The notes under the pieces were generated by a model. That model saw nothing but the letters and a program-made list of their open reading frames with translations. It did no database searches and was not told where the DNA came from. Positions 8,174-15,967 of a stretch of 64,000 nt of DNA are shown piece by piece. Source of the stretch: Nitrososphaerota archaeon (GTDB lineage Archaea > Thermoproteota > Nitrososphaeria_A > Caldarchaeales > JAVZCJ01); NCBI GenBank assembly GCA_038874475.1, contig JAVZCJ010000002.1, forward strand, positions 200,964 to 264,963. The letters are read 5' to 3'. The position numbers and the translations under genes are program-made. The stretch's first letter is position 1. Each line of letters starts with the position of its first letter.

Positions 8174-10306
8174 TTGAATAATATGAAGAAAATAATATTT
8201 TTATTTTTTATAATATTGCTATTAGCCCCCTCTTTTATAATTAATACTAAAGCTGAGGAAAAAATTAATAATACGATTCAAAGAAAAGTACCAATAACTA
8301 TTAAAACTATCTTAATAGGCCCTTATTTTAATAAAGAAATAATCGATATTCATTTTTTAGAAAATTTACTTCCAAAAAATAAAACGAATGTGATTCTTAT
8401 GGATGAAACCACAACTGGAGTTATATACGATTTAAATTATGAATTTGTTTTTGCATCCCAAGAATTTAGAATTAAATTAGCTAAATATTTAACAAGCATA
8501 GGAGAAGAAAAAGAAGAAGAAAATCCATGGTTTTATAATTATGTATTAGGTGTAGATTGGTTTAAAAAAGAACCTACCAAAATTAAAGCAACTTTCTATA
8601 ATGCTACCCTAGTTGAAAAATGGCTATATGAAAATAAAGAAGAGTATGGAGGGTTTCCTGAGAATGGTTATACCATAATGCTTCTTGATATGCGTGATTT
8701 ACCATCTATTACATATAAGCAATTCTCATCTTTTTTAATAACTAGGAGTTTAGGTTTTCCATTACCTGAAGTAACTGCACATTATTATAGTGTATTCTAT
8801 GAAGATAAAGATCTTGGTTATCGTTTAAGATATAGAGGTTTCGCAACTGGTTGGGGAGGAAATTATAGATTTTGGTTTATTGATTTAAGTGCAGGACCAA
8901 CTTTCATTTCTGAATGGTTTGATTTACCTATACAAATTATTATGGAAGACCAAGGAATAAATCCATATACTTCTATTGGAGGAAAATGGTTAACAGAATT
9001 ATTAACAGATTATATAATCGAATTTATATACAATCTTGCTTTACCAAATTATGTTTATAATCCTCAATTAAGTAAAAACTATAAAATTGAATTAATTATA
9101 TTTGACAATAGAAGATTAGATGAAAAAGAAATTGTTTCAATTAAAAATACTATAAATACTGATTATATAAAAAATGCTATTAAAAATCTCGTATCTTATT
9201 CAAATATTAGTATAAGAGTAGACTTTAAAGATTTATCAAATTATCCCGAATTAGAAAAAACATTAAGAGAAAATATTGTTTTTATAAATTCTTGGCTTCA
9301 TAGATATTTATTCATTTCAGATACAAATACTTCTTATGTTGATGCTGAATCTATACATTATTATCTTAAAAACAATTTAAATAAATTTATACATGATTTT
9401 ATTAGAAATGAAGAAACATATACTATACCAGTATTTATATTTGCTTTTAGCAATGATACGCATTTCTATTTTAAATATAAATGGTATATTCAAAATATTC
9501 ATCCAGAATTCAAGTCTATACTTGGAGTAGCTTTAAAAGAATTTGTTTTAATTGGGATAAGTCAGCAAGACCTTACTTATGGAGAGTATGTTTCGCCAAA
9601 ACAAGAAGGGAAGGGAATAGGTTTAACTCAAACAATTATACATGAGATTGGACATATGTTAGGCTTAGCGCATCCATTTCAATACAGCGATATTGGGAAT
9701 TTTGTAAATTCAACTATGAGCTATTTTTCATATGAATATGGATTTAGCTTGTTTGATAAAGATTCTATAAATAGAGCACATGTTGATAATTTGATTATAA
9801 AAACAATAGAGAAAATTATTAAAATAGAAAATATTATGAAAAATAAAGTTGAATCTAAGGAGATTGAAGAAGAAATAAATGCTATTAAAAATTTAATTAA
9901 TGAAGTAGAGAATGAATATAAAAGAATGAATTATATTAAGGCTTTTAATATTATAAAAAATATCCCTAGAGAAATAGACTTATTAATAGAAAAAGCAGAA
10001 AAATTACCTAATATAACTGCTCCTTTAATTTCAGAATTAAAAGAAAAGGAAATAATAATTGAATCTTTAAAACAAAATATTACAAGATTAGAATCTGAAA
10101 TTAAAATAGAAAAAAGCAGAATTGAAGAATTAAACTTAACAATTTCATCTCAAAAAGAAGAAATTTCTATATTAAGGAATGAATTAGAAAATGCTAAATT
10201 AGAAGCTGAAAAATTAAAAACTATTAACTATATTTTAATTAGTATAATTAGCGCTTCATTGATAATTGCTATAATATTGATTATTTTAAGAAAAAGAAGA
10301 AAATAA
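8174..10306 (+). CDS. Membrane-anchored extracellular metzincin-like zinc protease
   Basis: 710 residues. Signal peptide at residues 1-27 (KKIIFLFFIILLLAPSFI, cleavage expected after TKA). A large extracellular part then leads to HEIGHMLGLAH at residues 490-500, the HExxHxxGxxH zinc motif of metzincins. STMSYF follows at about 513-518 and fits the Met-turn. From about residue 550 the chain is a long acidic coiled coil (heptads around SELKEKEIIIESLKQNI). It ends in a transmembrane helix (YILISIISASLIIAIILIIL) and a RKRRK stop-transfer signal. The topology is an outward-facing protease on a coiled-coil stalk. I do not recognise the N-terminal 450 residues. TTG at 8174 is kept as start, though ATG at 8183 is possible. 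Confidence 0.75.
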   Translation: MNNMKKIIFLFFIILLLAPSFIINTKAEEKINNTIQRKVPITIKTILIGPYFNKEIIDIHFLENLLPKNKTNVILMDETTTGVIYDLNYEFVFASQEFRIKLAKYLTSIGEEKEEENPWFYNYVLGVDWFKKEPTKIKATFYNATLVEKWLYENKEEYGGFPENGYTIMLLDMRDLPSITYKQFSSFLITRSLGFPLPEVTAHYYSVFYEDKDLGYRLRYRGFATGWGGNYRFWFIDLSAGPTFISEWFDLPIQIIMEDQGINPYTSIGGKWLTELLTDYIIEFIYNLALPNYVYNPQLSKNYKIELIIFDNRRLDEKEIVSIKNTINTDYIKNAIKNLVSYSNISIRVDFKDLSNYPELEKTLRENIVFINSWLHRYLFISDTNTSYVDAESIHYYLKNNLNKFIHDFIRNEETYTIPVFIFAFSNDTHFYFKYKWYIQNIHPEFKSILGVALKEFVLIGISQQDLTYGEYVSPKQEGKGIGLTQTIIHEIGHMLGLAHPFQYSDIGNFVNSTMSYFSYEYGFSLFDKDSINRAHVDNLIIKTIEKIIKIENIMKNKVESKEIEEEINAIKNLINEVENEYKRMNYIKAFNIIKNIPREIDLLIEKAEKLPNITAPLISELKEKEIIIESLKQNITRLESEIKIEKSRIEELNLTISSQKEEISILRNELENAKLEAEKLKTINYILISIISASLIIAIILIILRKRRK

Positions 10307-10346
10307 ATTTTATATATTTTTATGTAATATATTTTAATGAAAAGAA

Positions 10347-10832
10347 ATGGTTACACTAGAGGAGTATATAAAAAAGGTTGTTGATAAGCCTTATGAGAAT
10401 ATGTCTCCAAAAGAACTTATGAAGCAACCAGTTAATGCTATAAGTGGGATTTCTGAAGAAGATGCTAAGCTACTTTCTAAAGCTTTCAAAATAAAGACTA
10501 TAGAAGATTTAGCTTGCAATCCATACGTATATGTTGCTCAATCATTGGTAAATTTATCAAAAATGGCTACTAAATCCCTTGATAAAAAATATAAGCCTGA
10601 GAAATTTAAAAAGCTTGGAAATCTACCTATAAATGCTATTAAAGGTGTTACGAAAGAAGATGCTAAATTATTATATAAAGCTTTTAAAATAAAAACGATA
10701 AAACAATTTGCTACAAATAAATATATTGGAATTGCTCAAAATCTTTATACACTTGCTTGTGTTCAAGATTTTCTTGAAAAATGTGCAGCTCCTGAAAAAC
10801 CTCCAGAGGAAGCAACTAAAACTGAAGGATAA
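10347..10832 (+). CDS. Tandem helix-hairpin-helix-like repeat protein
   Basis: 161 residues with a clear internal duplication. Residues about 27-73 (PVNAISGISEEDAKLLSKAF, then KIKTIEDLA) match about 92-136 (PINAIKGVTKEDAKLLYKAF, then KIKTIKQFA). The GI/V-S/T-x-x-D-A-x-x-L unit resembles helix-hairpin-helix (DUF4332-like) domains that bind nucleic acid or mediate protein contacts. The tail (KCAAPEKPPEEATKTEG) looks disordered. The gene starts 40 nt after the protease and may share its transcript. A role cannot be given from sequence alone. Confidence 0.6.
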   Translation: MVTLEEYIKKVVDKPYENMSPKELMKQPVNAISGISEEDAKLLSKAFKIKTIEDLACNPYVYVAQSLVNLSKMATKSLDKKYKPEKFKKLGNLPINAIKGVTKEDAKLLYKAFKIKTIKQFATNKYIGIAQNLYTLACVQDFLEKCAAPEKPPEEATKTEG

Positions 10833-10847
10833 TAAATATTACCCCCT

Positions 10848-10856
10848 TTATTTTTT
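10848..10856. terminator. T-rich terminator between convergent genes
   Basis: A run of T (TTTTTTTT, broken only at its end) after ACCCCC between the stop of the HhH-like gene and the end of the hydrogenase operon. It is a typical archaeal oligo-T termination site for the + strand transcript. Confidence 0.4.
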
Positions 10857-11297
10857 TTATAAAGAAGAAAGTTTTTGAATTGCATACATTATTCCTTGGA
10901 TTATTGCTTCAGGTTTTGGAGGACATCCTGGAACACATACGTCTACAGGTATAAGTTTTTCAATCGGTCCAGCTAAAGCATAATTTTCTTCTCCATTTCT
11001 ATTAAATACGCCACATGTTAAAGCACATGAACCTATTGCAATAACTATTTTTGGATTTGGCACTTGATTGTATACTCTTAATAACATTGGAACAAATTGT
11101 TTTGTAAATGGTCCATTAACTATTATTATATCTGCATGTCTTGGAGAACTAACAAGCTTTACTCCAAATCTTTCAATATCAAATCTAGGAATAAGAGTTG
11201 CAAAAGTTTCTATATCGCAACCATTACATCCTCCTGTATGAAAATGATATATCCAAGGGGAATGAACTCTAGCTTTTTTCTTTAATGAAAGGAACAT
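10857..11297 (-). CDS. Group 4 [NiFe] hydrogenase small subunit (NuoB/HycG/EchC type)
   Basis: 146 residues. This subunit carries the proximal [4Fe-4S] cluster that takes electrons to or from the NiFe site. Ligand cysteines are visible in TGGCNGCDIE (C24, C27), IGSCALTCG (C91) and VPGCPP (C125). No signal peptide, as expected for a complex facing the cytoplasm. Last gene of the eight-gene operon, 5 nt after the HycF-like ferredoxin gene. It is shorter than NuoB and lacks extra cluster motifs, which fits the minimal Ech/Hyc small subunits. Confidence 0.9.
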   Translation of the reverse strand: MFLSLKKKARVHSPWIYHFHTGGCNGCDIETFATLIPRFDIERFGVKLVSSPRHADIIIVNGPFTKQFVPMLLRVYNQVPNPKIVIAIGSCALTCGVFNRNGEENYALAGPIEKLIPVDVCVPGCPPKPEAIIQGIMYAIQKLSSL

Positions 11298-11302
11298 TTA
11301 AC

Positions 11303-11893
11303 TTAACCTCTACCTAATCTTAAATAATATTTTGTTGGATTTATTCCTATTTTATAAGAAAGTATTTTCCTACATTTTGGACAATAATTCGAGTATATTT
11401 CATAATCTTTTAAAGCTTCTTCAGAAACTTTTGGATTAATATTTAAAGAAATTCTTTCATGAATTTTATTTATTTGATCTATTGCTGCAAATTTTTCTCC
11501 GCAATTTTTACAATCTTTTAAGAGTTTTATCCATTTAACATATCTTTTTTCTTCTTTTCTTTCAGGAAAATGTGTAAGCTCAAATTCATTTGAAAGCTTT
11601 ATAGCATCTTCGGGACATACATCTTCACATCTTCCACAAAAAACACATTTATTAATATCTATGTTATATTTCCTTTCATTCCCATCTTCAAAAAATTTAA
11701 TTGTAAAAGCACTACATGCATTATAACAAGCTTCACATCCAATGCATTTTTCTTCATCTATTATAGGCTTTCCTCTTAAAGTTTCTGGAATATTGCTATA
11801 TTTTTTACCAGGCCATTCTCCTATTGGATAACTTATTGTTTCTTGATTATAGAAACTTTTTAAAGCTTCAATTAAAGTTTTTACATTCTTCAT
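11303..11893 (-). CDS. Hydrogenase ferredoxin subunit with two [4Fe-4S] motifs and a zinc-ribbon-like tail (HycF/HyfH, NuoI type)
   Basis: 196 residues. Two CxxCxxCxxxC motifs (CIGCEACYNAC and CVFCGRCEDVCP) bind [4Fe-4S] clusters that link the small subunit to the electron donor. The C-terminal third has CKNCGEKFA and CPKCRKIL, a four-Cys arrangement seen in HycF/HyfH subunits of formate hydrogenlyases and probably a zinc or extra metal site. It lies between the NuoH-like and NuoB-like genes with 5-6 nt gaps. The expected position is the peripheral arm on the cytoplasmic face. Confidence 0.88.
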   Translation of the reverse strand: MKNVKTLIEALKSFYNQETISYPIGEWPGKKYSNIPETLRGKPIIDEEKCIGCEACYNACSAFTIKFFEDGNERKYNIDINKCVFCGRCEDVCPEDAIKLSNEFELTHFPERKEEKRYVKWIKLLKDCKNCGEKFAAIDQINKIHERISLNINPKVSEEALKDYEIYSNYCPKCRKILSYKIGINPTKYYLRLGRG

Positions 11894-11899
11894 TTTTTC

Positions 11900-12883
11900 T
11901 CACCAAAAACCTATTCTATAAATAAAACTAATTATTAATGAAAGAATCGAGAACATAATAACTAAAATTGGATAAAATTTCAATGCTTGGTCTATTCTAT
12001 AGCTTGGGAAGATATTATTTATTATTGAAAGGAATACAATAAATAATCCAGTAAGAATTAATAATAAAAATAAATTAATTATTGAAGAAGAAAAGAATTC
12101 TCCACTTTTTAAGAAGATATTTATGAATAAAATTGAATTTATATAAAATAAAATTGTTTTTGTTAATTCGATTAAACCAAGCAGTTTTCCTGAATATTCT
12201 GTAAAAGGCCCTGAAACTACTTCAACTTCTATTTCAGACATATCAAAAGGTTTTAAATGAAAATTAGCTAAGGTGAATAAGATAAATGCTATTGCTGAAA
12301 ATGGATTTAGTAAGATATATGGAATGCTTTGTTTTAAAACTATTTCTTTAATAGATAAACTATTAGCTAAAATAGCTATACTAAATATTGATGAAATAAA
12401 AGATATTTGAGCAAAGAAGTTTAATTTCTCACTTCTTTCAATTCCAATGTATGCCCAGGGAGAACCACTTGCATATGCTCCAATATTCCAAAAAACATGT
12501 ATAAGAATGATTGCATATGTTATTATAATTAGATCGAATGAAATAAATTTAAATTGTTGATAAGTATTTATTAGTGGAAAGTATAAAAATGGTATAATTA
12601 TAATGGATAAAAATAAACTAATAATAGGACTTATTATAAAAATTTTTCTATGAGAATTTTTAGGTATTATTGTTTCTTTATAAAAAAGCTTTACTATATC
12701 ATAGAATTGTTGCATTATTTTTGTAAAACCAATCATTTTTCTTAAATCTTTTGGTACTATAAATAGTAATCCTTTTCTTCCTTGAAGTTTTGCATTTATT
12801 TTTCTAAAAAGAGAAAAATACATAAAGCTAAGAAATATATTAAAGATTATCAATCCTATGAAAAATATTATTTCAATAATCAT
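11900..12883 (-). CDS. Hydrogenase membrane subunit (NuoH/HycD/EchB type)
   Basis: 327 residues with about eight transmembrane helices. It holds NuoH-family signatures: YASGSPWAYIGIERSEKL at the start of the conserved central loop, and PFDMSEIEVEVVSGPFTEYSGKLLGLIELTKTILF, whose acidic residues line the quinone/ion channel region in complex I. It anchors the hydrogenase and is the only NuoH-type ion-path candidate here. Its ATG overlaps the TGA of the large-subunit gene by 4 nt (ATGA), indicating translational coupling. Confidence 0.9.
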   Translation of the reverse strand: MIIEIIFFIGLIIFNIFLSFMYFSLFRKINAKLQGRKGLLFIVPKDLRKMIGFTKIMQQFYDIVKLFYKETIIPKNSHRKIFIISPIISLFLSIIIIPFLYFPLINTYQQFKFISFDLIIITYAIILIHVFWNIGAYASGSPWAYIGIERSEKLNFFAQISFISSIFSIAILANSLSIKEIVLKQSIPYILLNPFSAIAFILFTLANFHLKPFDMSEIEVEVVSGPFTEYSGKLLGLIELTKTILFYINSILFINIFLKSGEFFSSSIINLFLLLILTGLFIVFLSIINNIFPSYRIDQALKFYPILVIMFSILSLIISFIYRIGFW

Positions 12884-14535
12884 TTATTAACACCTTTAAC
12901 TAAATCATTTAATGTAACGTTTTTCTTCTCACCAGTTTTTACATCTATTATTTGAACTCTATCTGTACATGACATACAAGGATCAACACTTCCATAAATT
13001 ATAGGAGCATCGGATATTTTATATCCTTTAAGTATAAATGGCACAACGGCATTATTTCTATAGCTGGGTGTTCTAATTCTTACACAATATGGAATTGGTT
13101 CACCATTACTCATTAAGTAATACACTAATTCTCCCCTTGGAGCTTCTACTTTTCCAACCCCTTCTCCTTTATTTATTTCATATTTTTCTGAAGTAATTAT
13201 TTCGCCTTCAATTTCTTTTAATGCATTTAAGCATTGATTGCAAATATCTATGGCTACAAGAATTTCTCTTGCTCTTACTATTACTCTAGCCCATACATCT
13301 TTACCATTATCTGTTATAACATCCCATGTAGTATATTCTGGACTATAAGCATCAAATGGACAATCATGCCTTACATCTATTTTCCAATTGCTTGCTCTTG
13401 CTACAGGACCTACTGCTCCAAGCTCTATTGCATTTGAAAAATCTAATATTCCAATATCTTCTGTTCTTTTTCTTAAAATTGAATTATTATACGCGATATC
13501 GATAAGTTTTTCTACATTCTTTTTAATATCTTCTAATTTTTCAATCATTTTATCTATTTCTTCTTTCTTCAAATCTCTTTTAGCTCCTCCAAATCTAGCA
13601 ATCCCTTTAGTAACTCTATTTCCAGCAAGCCTCTCAAGTAAATCTATTGCTTTTTCTCTTTCTCTCCAACACCACATGAAAAATGTTTTAAAACCAATTA
13701 AATCTCCTGCAATTCCAAGCCAAAGCAAATGACTAGCAATTCTTTCAAGTTCAATACCTAAAGTTCTAATGTATTTTGCTCTATCAGGTGGCTCTATATT
13801 AAAAAGATTTTCGACTGCTAAAACATAAGCATTAGTATGATCTGCGCTACATATTCCACATACTCTTTCAAAAAGATATAAATTTCTCCAATAACTTCTT
13901 TCTTCTCCAAGTTTCATTATTCCTCTATGATTAAAGCCAGGTTTTAAATCAGCATCTACAATTGTTTCCCCATCAATTTTTAATCTTAAGAATACTCCTT
14001 CAAGTAAAGCTGGATGATATGGGCCTATTGGAAGAATATTTGGCGGCTCTGGTCTTGGAAAAACATTAAAACCAATTTTTTTAGCTTCTTCTATTCCAGC
14101 TTCTACTTCATTAGGCCATTCATATGGCAAAAATAAATGTCTTTTATCTGGATGCCCCTCAAATTCTATTCCTAAAAGTTCCATCGCTTCTCTTTCAGCC
14201 CAATTAGCTTGATATGTTATAGCCGCAAGCGAAGGAACTTTAGATTCTTCTCTTGAAAAATAGCTTTCAATACCTATATGATAATATGGCTTTCCCTCCT
14301 TATCAAGTAATTCATATAATTGCATAATTTTAAATCCATCTATTCCTAGATCTATTGAAATTTCATGCACTAATCTTGCATTATAATTTTTAAGAATTTT
14401 TTTAGCAACATCAATTAATTTTTCTTTATTTATAGTTAATATTTTTGATAATTGTTTATTGATTTTAATATCATGAGTTTCAATTATTAAACTGCTTAAA
14501 TCTTCTAAAATATTCTTTATGCTACTTTCTATCAT
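12880..14535 (-). CDS. Group 4 [NiFe] hydrogenase large subunit, NuoC-NuoD fusion (HycE/HyfG type)
   Basis: 551 residues. The N-terminal 30-kDa (NuoC) domain ends with ITYQANWAEREAMELLGIEFEGHPDKRHLFLPYEW (about 107-140). The 49-kDa domain opens with PIGPYHPALLEGVFLRLKIDGE. The catalytic cysteines are all present: RVCGICSADHT (C226, C229) and VDPCMSCTDR (C520, C523). This marks a NiFe hydrogenase rather than a complex I or Fpo-type NuoD, which lose them. The chain ends about 28 residues after the last motif, so a maturation-protease extension may be present. The start ATG at 14535 has GAGGA about 9 nt upstream. It would reduce protons with ferredoxin electrons, or the reverse. Confidence 0.93.
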   Translation of the reverse strand: MIESSIKNILEDLSSLIIETHDIKINKQLSKILTINKEKLIDVAKKILKNYNARLVHEISIDLGIDGFKIMQLYELLDKEGKPYYHIGIESYFSREESKVPSLAAITYQANWAEREAMELLGIEFEGHPDKRHLFLPYEWPNEVEAGIEEAKKIGFNVFPRPEPPNILPIGPYHPALLEGVFLRLKIDGETIVDADLKPGFNHRGIMKLGEERSYWRNLYLFERVCGICSADHTNAYVLAVENLFNIEPPDRAKYIRTLGIELERIASHLLWLGIAGDLIGFKTFFMWCWREREKAIDLLERLAGNRVTKGIARFGGAKRDLKKEEIDKMIEKLEDIKKNVEKLIDIAYNNSILRKRTEDIGILDFSNAIELGAVGPVARASNWKIDVRHDCPFDAYSPEYTTWDVITDNGKDVWARVIVRAREILVAIDICNQCLNALKEIEGEIITSEKYEINKGEGVGKVEAPRGELVYYLMSNGEPIPYCVRIRTPSYRNNAVVPFILKGYKISDAPIIYGSVDPCMSCTDRVQIIDVKTGEKKNVTLNDLVKGVNK

Positions 14536-14812
14536 TTTTCTTTTCCTCTTTTCTTAAAGGATGAATTATTTCATTTGTATCAATATATGGAGGCTTAGCT
14601 ACACCTCCTATGAAAATTTCTTCTAGGTTTATTTTTTCTGGATATAATTTCTTTTTTAAAATAGATATTAATAAGAAAATAATACTAATAGATAAAAATT
14701 CTATAAATAAAAATAATAAAATATTTTCTTGTAAATTAAATAAAATAGCTATATTTGAAGATATCAGAATTCCTATAATAGAGAATATTAAAATTATTAA
14801 TTGAATAATCAT
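14522..14812 (-). CDS. Small two-helix membrane protein of the hydrogenase operon
   Basis: 96 residues from the ATG at 14812. This start is preferred over an in-frame TTG at 14827 because GAGGG lies 7 nt before the ATG and overlaps the TTG region. Two transmembrane helices (about 3-22 and 30-50) are followed by a hydrophilic tail with PPYIDTNEIIHPLRKEEKKNDRK. Position and size recall NuoK/HyfE-like accessory subunits, but only two helices are seen and the membrane glutamates of NuoK are not obvious. It overlaps the large-subunit gene by 14 nt. Probably a small anchor or assembly subunit. Family not recognised. Confidence 0.65.
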   Translation of the reverse strand: MIIQLIILIFSIIGILISSNIAILFNLQENILLFLFIEFLSISIIFLLISILKKKLYPEKINLEEIFIGGVAKPPYIDTNEIIHPLRKEEKKNDRK

Positions 14813-14816
14813 TTTT

Positions 14817-15683
14817 TTATCCCTCAATTTTTTCTATTATATTATCAATAGGTATTCTATGAAGAAATGCTCCAAAATCGTCCATTGAAAAACCCATTGC
14901 TAAACAAAGTAATTCCATATAATTCATTATTGGCAATTTTTTTTCTCCCATATCTACTGCAAATTGAGATTTTTCAAGCATATTGAAACATGCTGGACAA
15001 AAAACTGTTAAAACATCTGCATTAGCATCTTTTGCACTTTTAATTTTTATAGCGCTTCTTTCTTTAAAAGCCATTTCTTGATTTGAATAAAGTAATGGTA
15101 AACCACAACACACTTCATTATATTCATAATCTATAACTTTTGCATTAAGAATTTCAACTAATTCTTTAAATTTTTTAGGAAATTTTTTCTCTTCTTCTTT
15201 AAGAAGTCTGCAACCATTAAAAATAGCTACATTTAAATTTTTTAAAGGTTTAACTATATATTTCTTAATTTCTTCTAAACCTATATCATCATAAAGAACT
15301 TCTATAGCATGCTTAACATTTACTTCTCCTTCAAATTTTCTACCTATTTTCAATAAAAATTCATTTACTTCATTAAATTTTTCTATATTTGATTTTGTTT
15401 CTTTAAGAGCTTCTGAAAGAACATCATAGCATCCATTACATAAAGTTAATACATTTAAGCCCATTTCTTCAGCTATAGTGAGATTTCTAATAGCTATAAT
15501 TCTCCAATATTTTAAATCGCTTAATCTTGATATTTCTGGCTCGGGACAACATGTAGCTCCAATCATTTCAACAAGTTTTACATTTAATTTTTCAAATACT
15601 AATCTAGTAGCTTTTTCAACATATGGTTGCATAATTGGTATTGTACACCCCCAAAAAATTGCATACGATTTTCCATTAACCAT
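14817..15683 (-). CDS. hdrB: Heterodisulfide reductase subunit B-like protein (two CCG domains)
   Basis: 288 residues. Both CCG motifs that bind the noncubane [4Fe-4S] pair in HdrB are complete: C13, C45-C46, C82/C85 and C158, C192-C193, C229/C232. HdrB is the site of disulfide (CoM-S-S-CoB) reduction in methanogens. Homologues act on other disulfides or as electron-transfer modules. Here it sits inside the hydrogenase operon, between an unknown 92-residue protein and the small membrane protein, with 3-4 nt gaps. There is no HdrA or HdrC in the window. The neighbouring 16-Cys ferredoxin might replace HdrC as electron feeder (inference). Confidence 0.88.
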   Translation of the reverse strand: MVNGKSYAIFWGCTIPIMQPYVEKATRLVFEKLNVKLVEMIGATCCPEPEISRLSDLKYWRIIAIRNLTIAEEMGLNVLTLCNGCYDVLSEALKETKSNIEKFNEVNEFLLKIGRKFEGEVNVKHAIEVLYDDIGLEEIKKYIVKPLKNLNVAIFNGCRLLKEEEKKFPKKFKELVEILNAKVIDYEYNEVCCGLPLLYSNQEMAFKERSAIKIKSAKDANADVLTVFCPACFNMLEKSQFAVDMGEKKLPIMNYMELLCLAMGFSMDDFGAFLHRIPIDNIIEKIEG

Positions 15684-15686
15684 TTA

Positions 15687-15965
15687 TCATCCCTTAAATT
15701 CTTCTTTTTTTATATCAAACTTTACTTTTTTATGAACCCCTACCGATTCGAATAGTGTTTTTAATTCTTCAATAGCTTTTTGATTATCAAATGCAGCTTT
15801 AGGTTTTTCTAAGCCAATCATTTCTCTATCACTTGAAACAAATTCTTCAAGTAAATAAACATGACCAGTTTTAAAAACATTCTTTATAAGAGGCTTAACT
15901 ACTTCTGGTGTAGGGTTTTTATAAGGTTTTCTAAGAGGATAAATTTCTTCTTCACTTCTACTCAT
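15687..15965 (-). CDS. Uncharacterised cysteine-free protein of the hydrogenase-HdrB operon
   Basis: 92 residues starting MSRSEEEIYPLRKPYKNPT. It has no cysteine, no membrane segment and no cofactor motif. A hydrophilic N-terminus is followed by a predicted helix (QKAIEELKTLFESVG) and a basic/acidic tail. It lies between the four-cluster ferredoxin (2-nt gap) and HdrB (3-nt gap), so it is co-translated with both. The IYPLRKP segment faintly recalls IHPLRKE in the tail of the small membrane protein in the same operon, perhaps a shared docking sequence (inference). It is the position where HdrC might be expected, but it is not HdrC. Confidence 0.6.
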   Translation of the reverse strand: MSRSEEEIYPLRKPYKNPTPEVVKPLIKNVFKTGHVYLLEEFVSSDREMIGLEKPKAAFDNQKAIEELKTLFESVGVHKKVKFDIKKEEFKG

Positions 15966-15967
15966 TT

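Noticed and set aside
12880-14535. Large subunit as complex I or Fpo (NuoCD) rather than hydrogenase
   Set aside because: Both CxxC pairs that bind NiFe are present (C226/C229, C520/C523); Nuo/Fpo D subunits lose them.
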